Part shown: in pieces, positions 52,781-63,182 of the stretch | Numbering within the stretch: position 1 is the stretch's first letter | Layout: every line of letters starts with the position of its first letter | Source: Scilla litardierei | Taxonomy: Eukaryota; Streptophyta; Magnoliopsida; Asparagales; Asparagaceae | Reading direction: 5' to 3' | DNA length: 64,000 nucleotides | Assembly: GCA_030789695.1 (NCBI GenBank) | Contig: CM061142.1 | Span: 42,331,375-42,395,374 of the forward strand | Program-made: the position numbers and the translations under genes | The notes under the pieces: generated by a model | Seen by the model: only the letters and a program-made list of their open reading frames with translations | What the model was told of the DNA's origin: nothing | Databases searched by the model: none

Positions 52781-53850
52781 ACCCAAACCGGAGAAGGGCT
52801 AGGGCCGAGCTATGGGCTCGCACCCTCCCCTCCCATGAAAACTTCGGGGTATGTCACGTCCTGACTATCCACAGTAGGAGGGGCTTAGCTACCCAAACCA
52901 GAGAAGGGCTATGGCCGAGCTACGGGCTCGCACCGTCCCCTCCCAAGAAGACTCCAGGGCAGGTCGCGTCTTGGCTGCCCACAGTAGGACGGGCCTAGTA
53001 CCCAAACCGGAGAAGGGCTAGATCCGAGCTACAGGCTCACACCTTCCCCTCCCATGAAGACTCCAGAACAGGTCGTGTCCTGGCTACTAATAGCAGGATA
53101 GGCTTAGCTACCCAAACCGGAGAAGGGCTAGGGCCAAACTACGGGCTCGCACCCTCCCCTCCCATGAAGACTCCGGGGCAGGTCCCGTCTTGGCTGCCCA
53201 CAGTAGGGCGGGCCTTGCTACCCAAACCGGAGAAGGGCTAGGGCCGGCTACGGGCTCGCACCCTCCCCTCCCAAGAAGACTCCGAAGCTGGTCGTGTCAT
53301 GGCTACCCATAGCAGGACGGGCTTAGCTACCCAAACCGGAGAAGGGCTAGGGCGGAGCTACGGGCTTGCACTCTCTCCTCCCATGAAGACTCCAGGGCAG
53401 GCTGCGTTCTGGCTACCCGTAGTAGGTCATGGCTACCCATAGCAGGACGGGCTTAGCTACCCAAACCGGAGAAGGGCTAGGGCGGAGCTACGGGCTTGCA
53501 CTCTCTCCTCCCATGAAGACTCCAGGGCAGGTTGCGTTCTGGCTACCCGTAGTAGGACGGACTTTGCTACCCAAACCGGAGAACGGCTAAGGCCGAGCTC
53601 GGGCTCGCACCCTCCCTTCCCAAGAAGACTCTGGGGCATGTCACGTCCTTGCTACCCATAGCAAGATAGGCATAGCAAGACAGGCATAGCTATCTAAACC
53701 GGAGAAGGGCTAGGGCCGAGCTACGGGCTCGCACCCTCCCCTCCCAAGAAGACTCTGGGGCAGGTCTCGTCCTGGCTACTCATAGCTGGACGGGCCTAGC
53801 TACCCAAATCGAAGAATGGCTAGGGCCGAGCTACGAGCTCGCACCCTCCC
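52781..53850. repeat. Tandem array, about 10 units of ~110 bp
   Basis: Units start ACCCAAACCGGAGAAGGGCT at about 52781, 52891, 53000, 53110, 53220, 53329, 53459, 53569, 53688 and 53803. One step is 130 bp because of a local duplication (near 53330-53460). Related single units occur at 53850-53950 and 57243-57420, next to each copy of the transposon gene. No spacers and no Cas genes, so it is an ordinary tandem repeat. 53950-54330 holds nothing else recognised. Confidence 0.95.
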
Positions 53851-54927
53851 CCCTCAAAATCTAGGGCAAGCTCACAGAGCTCTGCCCCCGATAGGCTCCG
53901 GAGGGCTAGGGCGGAGCTACGGGCTCGTACACTCCTTACCCTCAAACTCCAGAAGGCAAACAACAACCTATACTCTCGACATCTGACACGGCCTCTCCCC
54001 AGCTCTCGCCCGCCCCGAATGTCAGGGGCAACACACATGGACAAAGATAGATGGCCGCGCTAAGTCATAAAAGGAGAAAATGAAGTTCAGACAATAATCT
54101 TCATTGATCAAGAAAGAGTAAAATATTTACAAGTATTATCGGGGTGCTGACCTTACAAAAATGGCCTCACCTAGGTCAACACCGCCGAACAGCCAAAACT
54201 TCCAAAAACAAAAAACAAAACTAAGTCCTATACCAAGGCCTCTAGACCGGCCCCTAAATCCCTATCCCATATATTCATACGGCGCCATGGCTGCCCTCCC
54301 CTTGGTCACCTCCGGTCGAACCTTCACCCCTTAGGTATCCCCCGTCACTTGTTGTTCGGCATCTGGCACCTCTTCTTCAAGCGGCACAGCCTCTTCTTCC
54401 TCTTCCTCGTCATCGGAGGCCGTCAGCTATGCGAAGTCCACCCCGACTGCAGGGTAGAGGCTCCCCATACTCTCTTTGATTCTTCGAAGGTATTCCTCCC
54501 AGCCCTCCTCCAAACCTTCCGGCCTCTTCATTACCGCTATGACAGGGACGAACTCCGACATTTGGTAAGCGTGGACTGCCTCAACCTGCTTCGCCACTTC
54601 CTCGGCCTTTACGGACTCTACGAGCTGCTCCAGATCCACAGCTCTCTTCCTCTCCTGCTCGAGGGCGACCATCGCATCATTACAGTGGGCTTCTTCAGCG
54701 CGGAGGTTTGCTTTAAACTCCACCAAGCATGCCTCTTGCTTTTGGATAGTAACCTTCTATTCGTTGTAATATCCTTGCAACTTGGGATACTTGGCCCCTT
54801 GCCTCACTACCCGCTCATCAACTGCCTTCTTGAGAGCGGCAAATTCAACTTCCTTTTTTTGGAGCGCGGCCTCGACATGGGTTATGACGGGGGTGTGGTG
54901 CCTAAGGGCGACCATCATGGCGTTAGC

Positions 54928-55002
54928 CTGCACAACAAAGCAAAAAGAGTTAAAACATGACCGGGCAAAGATAAGCGTCTGTAGAAAAGACGACCAACCT
55001 AC
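54928..55002 (-). other. Intron in copy 1 (75 bp)
   Basis: Starts GTAGGTTGGTC, ends TTTGTTGTGCAG. It lies between ...HSMQ and ANAMMVALRHHTP. Copy 2 has a 75-bp intron at the same codon. Confidence 0.85.
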
Positions 55003-55689
55003 CTGCATGCTATGCCACAGTGCCGAAGAACACAACCTCTCCGCGCCAATATTTTCTAGGGACTCCTTATCCTGAGACAGCATTCTGTTCTCGGTAAGCC
55101 TCACCGCCACTCCGGCCTCGTCGAAGACTGACTCAATGGAGCCGACAAGATAGGACGTCGCCAAGAAGGCATCCTCCGATAGAGCCAAGAGCTCGTCCCT
55201 CTTAGACGTAAACACCACAAGCATCGCCCATAGCTCGGGTGAGCGGGTTTCTCTAGCCCAGATGACGGGCATCCATAGGGCCAGCGGTCTCTGGCTGTCG
55301 TTCTCCCCCGAGAGCCCGACCTAGCGGAGGACCCATGGGGCGCTACTGTCTGGAGTGGAATCGCAAGGATTGGGAGTGGTCGCCCACTCTAAGATCCTTG
55401 AGCTTCTTGCTCAGCCCGCACGTCCTCCTTGACATCAAGATCGATGGGCATGGGGTCAGCTCGGGCCACGGCATCCTCAGTAGGGCGGCTGTGGTCTACC
55501 ACGCTCATCGGAGTGCCCGGGGTAGCGGTGGCCCCGCCACCTTCGTCTTCTTCGTCCAGATGAGCTTCTTAGCCTTTGCCATCGACGATCCCTCCCGAGC
55601 CCGTTTCTTGCTGCCCTTCGCTGGTTGCTGGGCCTCCTGCTCTGTTGCTAGCCTCTTCAGCTCCTCCATTGGCACACTCATCGTCTGAC

Positions 55690-55752
55690 CTGCAAGAGGG
55701 ATATAGATCAGAGTGAGCAAATTAGGTGAGACAACCACAAAGTTCGGATTAC
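55690..55752 (-). other. Second intron in copy 1 (63 bp)
   Basis: Starts GTAATCCG, ends CCCTCTTGCAG. It joins IWPEG to QTMSVPMEEL. Confidence 0.75.
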
Positions 55753-56496
55753 CTTCTGGCCAGATATGCAGGACTATCATCTCCTCAGTGGTGAGCTTCT
55801 CAAATTTCCTGTCTTCAGCGGGGATCCCCTGAAAGATCCTGGCCCACTCATAGTCGTCTGCATCAAGGCGAACATCTCTGTTTGCCCCCAGATTCAGCAT
55901 GCCCCAGTTCGAACTCATTGCCAGATCCTTGGGCATCGAGATGAACTCATACTACTCCATGCAACCTTTAATCTTGTCTGGCAAGCCCAGGACTAGAGGC
56001 TGGTTTCTCCTCGCCGATACATAATAGTACACCCTATGCTTCTTGATTGCAAAGAAGTATCGGAATAGGGGAGGGTCGGACTTACATCACTCCCAGCATA
56101 AAGGACGAGGAAGCCGACGATCGAACTGATGGAGTTCGGCATTAGTTGGAATAGGGAAAGTTCGAGGAAGTTCAGGATGTGGAGAAGCAAGGGAGGAAGG
56201 GGGAAGCGACGCCCTTGATGGAAGCAGGCGACGTTTACCCCAACCTCGTAATCCCTCGGGAAGCACACCCGTTCAACGGAGGTCGGAAGACGAACTGTGT
56301 AGGGCAGCCTGATTTACTTCGTGCGAGCTTCAGGTATGATGGAGGTCCGTGTTACCGATTACACGCTTAAGACCTCAACAGGAACGTCCCCGGCCTTGGC
56401 TTTGGTCACGATCGCCCTAGCTAACAATCGAGGATTCGGTGCTGCTGGCCCTTTACCTTTCCTCGGATCCCTAGGGCCTGCCAACGACGAACCCAT

Positions 56497-57783
56497 AACA
56501 AGCTCGATCGTTGGCCTACCCTCACAGCTGGTTTACCCCCTCCACCGTGTCCGTGGCGAAGCTGTCCGTTGATCCGTCGCCAATCTATTGTTCTCTCTCT
56601 CTCTCAGCAGATGAATCGGAAGACGTCAGAGAAACCATTTTTAGGGGAAAAGAACAGTGCCTATAAGAATCGGACGGTTGGATGAAGCTGTCGGAACAGT
56701 TGTACTAGTTGCAGCGACGACAGCGACGGAGACGACGAGCGAAAACTCTGAAGGAGGTGAAAACTTAAAGAAAATCAAAAGTTGGAAAACTCTCGCTCAA
56801 ACTCCCCCCTCTATTTGTAGTAAACGTCAACCGATCTCTGCCGTCGAAGCCCCACCATGTGTCGAAGATCCGAGCCCCCTCTGACGCTTTGATTGACACC
56901 CGCAGTCACGTCCACCACGCGTCGCTTTTTGAATAGCTGGGACGCTTCGATATTCTTCCGCCATCAAATCAAAATGATGGCAACGAAATGGTGGACGGGA
57001 TTTTCAAAATAACTCCTGCCTCTTCACGACGCTTGGAGAGAAGACCATCCCCCCTTCATTCGGAAGGACAGGAAGCTCGTAGATCACCCAAATTAGGCCG
57101 AGCTTCCGCCCCTACCTTACGAGTAAACTCTGGTGCATTTAAATTTTTACATGCATATTGTGCAGGCTAAGTTTTAGCTCCCCGCATCAAGGAATGCCGA
57201 GGCCGCCTAAACGAGATTTTGCCCTACAAAGTAGGCCAAAGCATGCATTACCCCCGGGCTACAAGTTCCCCACCTCAAAGTCTGGGGCAGGCCGATAGGG
57301 CCGAGCTACGGGCTCGTCCCCACCACCTCCATCAAAGTCCAGGGCAAGCTTACAGAGCTTTGCCCTTGATAGGCCTTCGGTGGACCAGGACTGGGCCACG
57401 TCTCGCCCCCTCTCCACCCTACAAATATGTCCTTGTACGCTCGCATTTATGTCTACATATTGTGTGGACTAAAATTTCAGCAGCTCGTGTCGAGGGATTC
57501 CAGAGCACACCTAAGCACGCTTCACCCACCAGGGCATGCCCGAGCAACATTCTCAAACCCAGATCGGACTTACAACTTCACAACATTCTCCTTCTCCTCG
57601 GCTCAGTGCTCGTCAGAAGCAGAATGTTGGGGGCATTAATACTTATACAAGCACATGCCGCACAACCGACAGAGTGAATAAACAAAAAGGGAGTACGGAA
57701 AAATTTCGAATTTTATGTATAACTAACTATGTACAAGTCTACCAAAAACACAACGAAACTTCGGGCTCGGCCCTAGGGCCAGC
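56497..57783. other. Non-coding stretch between the two transposon-gene copies
   Basis: Contains CT-rich runs (near 56590) and two near-repeats (about 57140-57200 and 57440-57500, both with 'catattgtg...gactaa' and a 'cgaggg/caagga' follow-on). A unit related to the 110-bp array lies at 57243-57420. No gene is supported. Confidence 0.6.
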
Positions 57784-57802
57784 CTTACAACTTTGCCCTA
57801 CT

Positions 57803-58816
57803 TTATGGCGCCTCGACTCGGTCGTCGCCACCTTGACCGCCGTCCTCCGGAGCCCGCGTGTCTGTCGGGTCGCCTTTCCTGATCACCGACGCCTGGCGTA
57901 TCACCCGTTCCTCCCCTTCTTCGATCAAGGGCACGTCCAGCTGGGGGAAGTTGACCACTAATGAGGGATGCAGCCTCGCCATCCTCCCCTTCATCCTTGA
58001 GATGCCCTCCTCAATGCCCGCCTCCTTCGCCAATCACAGCGTAGGGATGATCTCCTCGTCCTGATATAGATGAACGGCGTCATCCATTATAGCATGCTGG
58101 TCAACTTTCCCCAGCTTTTCCACCTGCCGCTTCAAGTGGGCGTTCTCCCGATTCTTCAGTTCCATCGTCCGCATCAACTCGGTGATCTCTCGCTACTGGA
58201 CGTCAATTACCCGCTTCTTGGCACCCATCTTCTGCCTCAGAACGTCCTTCTCCACAGAATGCTCCTTCAGCATATTGACCCGCCTGGTCTCTTCATCCCG
58301 AAGCTGATGAGCGAGCTTCTCCCACTTCCCCTCCAGCTCGTCAATTATCTTCTTCTGGGCATTATAGTGCCTCAGAGCTTGCTCCAGCTTCTCGTTCTTC
58401 TCTTGTAACTTCTCTTTGGTCTCATGGAGGTTGGCCCTCACCTTCTCGAGGGCCGCCTTGACAAGGGCCACGGGAGTGTGGCGCTGAAGGGATGCCATCG
58501 CCGTCACCTCCTATAAAAGAAACCAAGACATGATTGTACGTGTAAGCAAAAAGGCTGGGGGGACATAATAAGAAGATCGACGAACCTGCATGTTATGCTA
58601 GATCGCGGAGGCGCAGAGCCACTCCAGACCCACAGCGGCCAGAGATTCACGGTCCCACGACAGCATACTATTCTCGGCCAGATGGGTCGCAACCCAGCCT
58701 CATCAAATATAGACTCCTCTCTGCCTATTGGATAGGTCGGCTGGAGGAGCTCTGCCCTTGGAAGGGCCTCCACCTTGGCCCTCTTCGATTGGAAACTGGC
58801 AAGTGCCCTCTCACAG
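57803..58816 (-). pseudogene. 'Putative gypsy type transposon' domain gene, copy 2, 3' part
   Basis: Starts, as far as visible, with FQSKRAKVEALPRAELL and GREESIFDEAG, matching copy 1's SIESVFDEAG. Then comes a 75-bp intron (58511-58585) at the same codon as copy 1, then MASLQRHTPVALVKAALEK, the counterpart of copy 1's MVALRHHTPVITHVEAALQK, and a coiled coil. The end differs from copy 1 (RKGDPTDTRAPEDGGQGGDD). Stops lie near 58197 and 58035. The 5' half is cut away by the insertion at 58817. It is diverged from copy 1, so the duplication is old or the copies came from different elements. Confidence 0.7.
58511..58585 (-). other. Intron in copy 2 (75 bp)
   Basis: Starts GTTCGTCGATC, ends TTTCTTTTATAG. 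It lies between ...HNMQ-like residues and EVTAMASLQRHTP. Confidence 0.8.
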
Positions 58817-60884
58817 TGGTGGGACCGAAAAGGTGCTCTCTCTCAAGTGCAAGAGTCCGTACAAGTAGTAAAATCTTGGAGTCCAGATGTCGAATCCACG
58901 GGAAGAAATCTGTTGCAACCACAATTCAAATCAAATAGAAATCTATCGGAGAGAAACTAAACACTTTTAATGGTGGTGATGGTGGTGTGAATGGGGATAC
59001 GTGAATGATACGACCAAGGAAAATACGTGTATGAAAATACTTATAAAGAGTTTGCACATGGTATGGGTTCGCTAGGATCAACGATTCGTATTGATTTGGT
59101 TGATGAATATATCACAATGAATTCTCTTTTTGAGAGCAATTCATAGGAAAAATATCCAATATAACTCAATGAATTCTCCTTTTGGGAGCAATTCACCGGA
59201 AGATGCCCTTTTGGGGTTTCAAACACAATATTCAAAAAGATCGTCGCTAAAGTTATAATACGATATGAAACTCTCTTTTGGAGAGATCAAAACTACGGTA
59301 TGAAACTCCCTTTTGGGGAGATCAAAACTCACCCTTTTGGGGCGATCATCAACTAAATTAATTCTTTTGGAATCTAAAAAAGTTGATTTACGAACAACGA
59401 TTACAATTTTAGCGACGTTAAACGATTTAGCACAAGGAATTTCAACCAAATAAACACGAATAATATCCCCTAACTACTCCATACCATGCACAAATAAGTT
59501 TTAGCTACTCATAATTTCAGAATAAACAAGTTCCATAGCCAAATACATCAAGAATATAGCAAAATACGGTAGAAAAAGCACTAATTAGGGAGTTTAAGTT
59601 AAGAATTCATCACCAAATATCCTTGAAAATACATCAAAACTCTCTGGAAATAAGAAAATAGCCTCTGGAATTTTACAGAATTTTTCAGAGGGGAAATACG
59701 GCTTCTAGAGCCTCCAATACGCCCAAAATACGCCCCAAACTGCTTGAATACGCACAAAAACCCTAAATACGCTTAAATAGGCTCATTGCAGGTTTAATAG
59801 GGTTAACGGGTTCAAAACCCGCATCAATAACGACCCAAACCCGCTGAAACAAGTCGGCGCAATCCACAGCCGTTGGATCGAGCGGGATTGGATGTGGCGT
59901 TGCCACGTGTCCCTTAAACGGATCCGCTCCGCTGTTCGCATCCGAACTCCGCTCGGGATGAATCCTGACCGTTCAATCGTAGGATCGAACAGCTGTTCGT
60001 GGCTGTGTTCTTCTCCGCCCTGCGTTGTGTCTCGAGTGATTGATACCGTTGGATTGAGATCCTGCGGATGTCGAAGGGCCACGTCGACACAAGGAATCGC
60101 GAGCTCTCCGCCTTCGCTGAGAAGCGCTTGCCGCCGTTGGATTGCAAATGTGCGTGCCAGATTAAGCCACGTCATCCAAATAAAGTCGCTTCTCTGCCTG
60201 CATCTTGATCGTGCGTAGGCCTTTGGATTAAGATCCAACGGACAGTGAATTTCCAAGCGCTGATTAGTGCGCTCCGTTCGATTGGAGATCAACGAACGAG
60301 GGAGGGCCACGTCGCTGCTCCTAAATTCTCCGTTGCTTCGATCTCTACCGCTGATTTCAGGCGGGATTCGACTGATGGCCGACACGTGGGGCTCAAGGCT
60401 GCCTCTGCTGATCGTTCGTATGCTGATATGAGCCGTTCGATCGGCGATCAACGGCTACTGATATGCCAGGTCGCCCGCCTATCAGCCTTCGCAGATGACC
60501 GTCGGATTAAAATCTGACGATCCTTGTTCGTCCACGTGGCCGCCAATAATTGTGCGCCGACCGTATTTCGTATTTCAAGTGTATTTCTTCTGTATTTCTT
60601 CATTTTATTGGTATTCTGCATTAAAAAATACACAGTAATTAGTACAGATCTCAGAAAAATACAAATAAATAGTCGTTGGAATCGTGAGATCGAGACGGTG
60701 CTAGGAAAAATAGAATAAGTGCAGAAATAAGTCGTTAATTACTGTTTTGTGCTCAAATAGTGTGTTTTCTCTAATAAATAAATGTGTAGAAAATACGTAC
60801 GTATTAGAGAACAATGTAGCATCACATGAGCACAAAATAGGGCTAAATGGGGGGTTAAATATGTAATATTGAACCCGAATCACA
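58817..60884 (-). repeat. Left (3') LTR of gag-only element, 2068 bp
   Basis: Begins TGGTGGGACCGAAAAGG and ends CCCGAATCACA, then CCCCCCAAC. It holds a hairpin array with CTTTTGG loops at 59110-59370 and a second family of hairpins at 59870-60520 (arms such as TTGGAT/ATCCAA). No gene; frames at 59783-60451 follow the repeats. Confidence 0.88.
59110..59370. repeat. Hairpin array with CTTTTGG loops
   Basis: Units include CTCTCTTTTGGAGAG, CTCCCTTTTGGGGAG and ATTCTTTTGGAAT, at least six in 260 bp. The arms differ between units but stay complementary. Present again at 63476-63736 in the right LTR. Confidence 0.85.
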
Positions 60885-61946
60885 CCCCCCAACTAGCGAT
60901 TTGCTAGTCTCTAGCAAAAAGAGCGATAAATACGGATGAGTAATGAAACAATAAGTTCTTTCAAATTGCTCATGGCGTGGCTCAATAATATGTATTCCAA
61001 CATGGTCTTGGCCATCAATATACACATCCCTGAACAAAATCAATCACATGAAATTTTCTCTAATTTAGTATGAATAAATAACGTGCAAGCATCGTTTTGC
61101 GCAAGCGAAAGTATAACACGTCGTTATGAACTAGTATTCGTGTTTCCAAGGAATTGGCCTATCAAAATAATCATTCAGGACATGGGTATTGAAGTTGCTT
61201 AGTACATTCACCATTTCTTTTCTTTTATTCGTTCCGCGTAACGCGCATCAAGCAACATTCGCAGAAAAAAGTATAACTTGGATCGCTCCATCAAATGAGT
61301 GAGTTTCCGGTCAATGGCTCCCAAATCAGACGATCATAGGGCATTAGGCCAAGAAGGACCCCTCGGACTGTACTACTCGAGCCAACCAAGTTATTTATTA
61401 GTGACATACTTATTCATTCATTTTTCATCGTTCAATTTTCATTCTTTTCATTCAAAAATTTTTTCTTTTCTTTTCTTTTCTTTTCTTTTTTCTTTGTAAG
61501 CAACTCAACACCCATATTTTCAAACATAAACATTAACGACCATGGCCAAATTCCTCTTCAACTTGAAAACTATTCTAATGAATCGTGTATACTTAAGCTT
61601 TTTCATCACATTAGCATGCATGAAATATATTCAAACTATTTCGAGATATTAATCATGGAAATTGAAAATTTTCAGGTATAGCATATTAACGGTAATTCCA
61701 TGAAGGAAAAATAATTAATCAAGCCATAAACAATTTTTAGAACACAATTAATGTATAATCATCCGCATTAGAGGCATATGAAAGAGTTGTTTTAAAAATG
61801 ATGAGATTTGGCGATTTATTCTTCTCAAAAAAACAAAAAAAATCCTAAGGTCTCATACACACCCCCCAACTAAAGATGGACATTGTCCTCAATGTCGGAA
61901 GAGGTACAAGTTTATTCAAGCAAGCAACCTAGAAAGCATATAAAAA
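60885..61946 (-). other. Non-coding 3' part of gag-only element with two G-rich tracts
   Basis: On the element strand the LTR is preceded by TTGGGGGG (60885-60892). A second tract, TTGGGGGGTG, lies about 970 bp further in (61861-61870) next to a 7-bp-stem hairpin GACATTG-tcct-CAATGTC (61879-61896). A pyrimidine-rich run lies at 61440-61500. No gene is supported. Confidence 0.75.
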
Positions 61947-63053
61947 CTACACTACTGGAAAGAACACACCGTGATCAAATGGCGGATCCCGAATCTTTGA
62001 TGGTGGATGAAGTTGTTCAATTTGCTCCTTGCGCTCCTCGGCGATTATTCTTCCTCCAAAAACAAATTTGGACCCCAGCAACACAACTCCAAGCATCTCT
62101 ATAAGCTGTTTGCCAATGTCCTGCGAGAGACGAGTTATGTCAGCCCAAATTAATTTAAGATTCTTCGCAATAAAAATATTCCAAATGTAGTCATCAAAAT
62201 AAGTGAAAGAAATTAAAATAAGTTGACGACTACTCCCTGAAAGATATGCACTACTCTCTGTACGATGCTCGATCAATGGAGAGAGGGGTAAATGATTTTG
62301 GGACAAAACTGGAGGAGGGCATGGTTCTGGCTCCATGGCGATAATCTCAAAACCTTTGTCCCTAGCTGTCTCCTCCTCTCGTTCATCCAAAATTGCTAGC
62401 TCATCCTCTCTTTTGCACACACTTTCTGCCATGTGGATATTTATATTCGTGTCCTCGCTCGGTATTCCTGCAATAGAAGATGAACTCGTATTAGATTCTT
62501 GAAATCGAGTTTCAAAAGCATTACCTTCTTCTAAGCAAGTGGCAATCAGAGTAAGATCTTCGATGGATTTCTGAATCTGCCGACTCCGAGCAGCGAAATT
62601 CTCTTGGAATTGAAGGGATGTGGCCTCCTGTGTCTGAATAATCAGGTAAGCTTCCTCTTTCAAGGATTGCAAAGGTACGTCTACGCTTTGCTCTTCTTGA
62701 TCGAGGCACGAAGGCTCCGTTGAATCGCTCTCTGAAGTCTCTTCCACGGTTTCTTCGTTTTCTTGCAGAGACTCCATATATTCCCACGCCACTGTCGGCG
62801 TCATGCTTCCCAATAATTCCTGCAGCTGTGGATGTAGTCCATCTAGGAAGAACGCCATAAGCTCTTCATTTGTGTACCCATGCTGCGGATAGCTCGATAT
62901 AATGTTTGTGAACCTCCTCCAGGCCTGAAAGAAAGTTTCACAATCAGTTTGATTAAAATTTACAATCTTGAGCTTTTCCATCCTATGTTTGTGTGCATTA
63001 GCAAACCGTGCATCATAAAGATTGTCTGTGCAATAGAAGTTCATATATTCCAT
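61947..63053 (-). CDS. Gag of the gag-only element, intact (368 aa)
   Basis: Plant gypsy gag (Retrotrans_gag-type) pattern near the N-terminus: ETFFQAWRRFTNIISSYPQHG, then ELMAFFLDGLHPQLQELLGS. The middle is acidic and Ser/Gln/Glu-rich. The C-terminal part has FTYFDDYIWNIFIAKNLKLI, TRLSQDIGKQLIEMLGVVLLGSK and IRDPPF, shared with decayed element A at 6388-6870. No zinc knuckle and no protease. It starts 107 bp after the primer site, and the N-terminal capsid part seen in element A (LRDDSKIWFDAYP) is missing, so the gag is shortened. The role of the conserved end is unknown. Confidence 0.85.
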   Translation of the reverse strand: MEYMNFYCTDNLYDARFANAHKHRMEKLKIVNFNQTDCETFFQAWRRFTNIISSYPQHGYTNEELMAFFLDGLHPQLQELLGSMTPTVAWEYMESLQENEETVEETSESDSTEPSCLDQEEQSVDVPLQSLKEEAYLIIQTQEATSLQFQENFAARSRQIQKSIEDLTLIATCLEEGNAFETRFQESNTSSSSIAGIPSEDTNINIHMAESVCKREDELAILDEREEETARDKGFEIIAMEPEPCPPPVLSQNHLPLSPLIEHRTESSAYLSGSSRQLILISFTYFDDYIWNIFIAKNLKLIWADITRLSQDIGKQLIEMLGVVLLGSKFVFGGRIIAEERKEQIEQLHPPSKIRDPPFDHGVFFPVV

Positions 63054-63159
63054 TTTTGAAAATTAAAATAAAATAATAAAAAAAATTATGTACAGTAAAG
63101 TGGAAAGATCTCACCGAAGGTCCTCTGAATGAAATAAGCCGTAGTCACAAACCATTCCT

Positions 63160-63176
63160 CCCCGGCAACGGCGCCA
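63160..63176 (-). other. Primer-binding site, exact tRNA-Asp 3' end
   Basis: The + strand reads CCCCGGCAACGGCGCCA, identical to the 3' end of plant tRNA-Asp(GUC) including CCA, so the minus strand is a perfect primer site. A 6-bp spacer separates it from the LTR at 63183. Confidence 0.9.
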
Positions 63177-63182
63177 AAAACT

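Larger units (their letters stand above)
54331..56496 (-). pseudogene. 'Putative gypsy type transposon' domain gene, copy 1, with introns
   Basis: Start MGSSLAGPRDPRKGKG at 56494-56496. The region around 56200 (FPLPPLLLHILNFLELSLFQLMPNSI) and the following FFAIKKHRVYYYVSARRN match the plant domain annotated as putative gypsy type transposon (Pfam PF04195, from memory). Then come a Lys/Arg-rich nuclear-type segment (KGSKKRAREGSS), the segment VFDEAGVAVRL, a long coiled coil with heptad-like Glu/Ala/Lys runs, and an acidic tail SDDEEEEEEAVPLEEE ending at 54331. Two clear introns (55690-55752 and 54928-55002) have GT...AG ends. A stop after VEVLSV, a frame change near 56080 and a stop before the acidic tail mark it as a pseudogene. 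The family's function is unknown to me. Confidence 0.75.

Noticed and set aside
52781..53850. CRISPR-like regularly spaced repeat
   Set aside because: Units are contiguous with no unique spacers, the whole 110 bp repeats, and the context is plant retrotransposons.
59783..60451. 222-aa frame in the gag-only element's LTR
   Set aside because: It runs across hairpin repeats in the LTR. No domain recognised, and an LTR coding sequence would be unusual. A comparison with other copies could overturn this.
63160..63176. Possible tRNA-Asp gene
   Set aside because: Only the last 17 bases of the tRNA are present, next to an LTR, which is a primer-binding site. No cloverleaf can be drawn.
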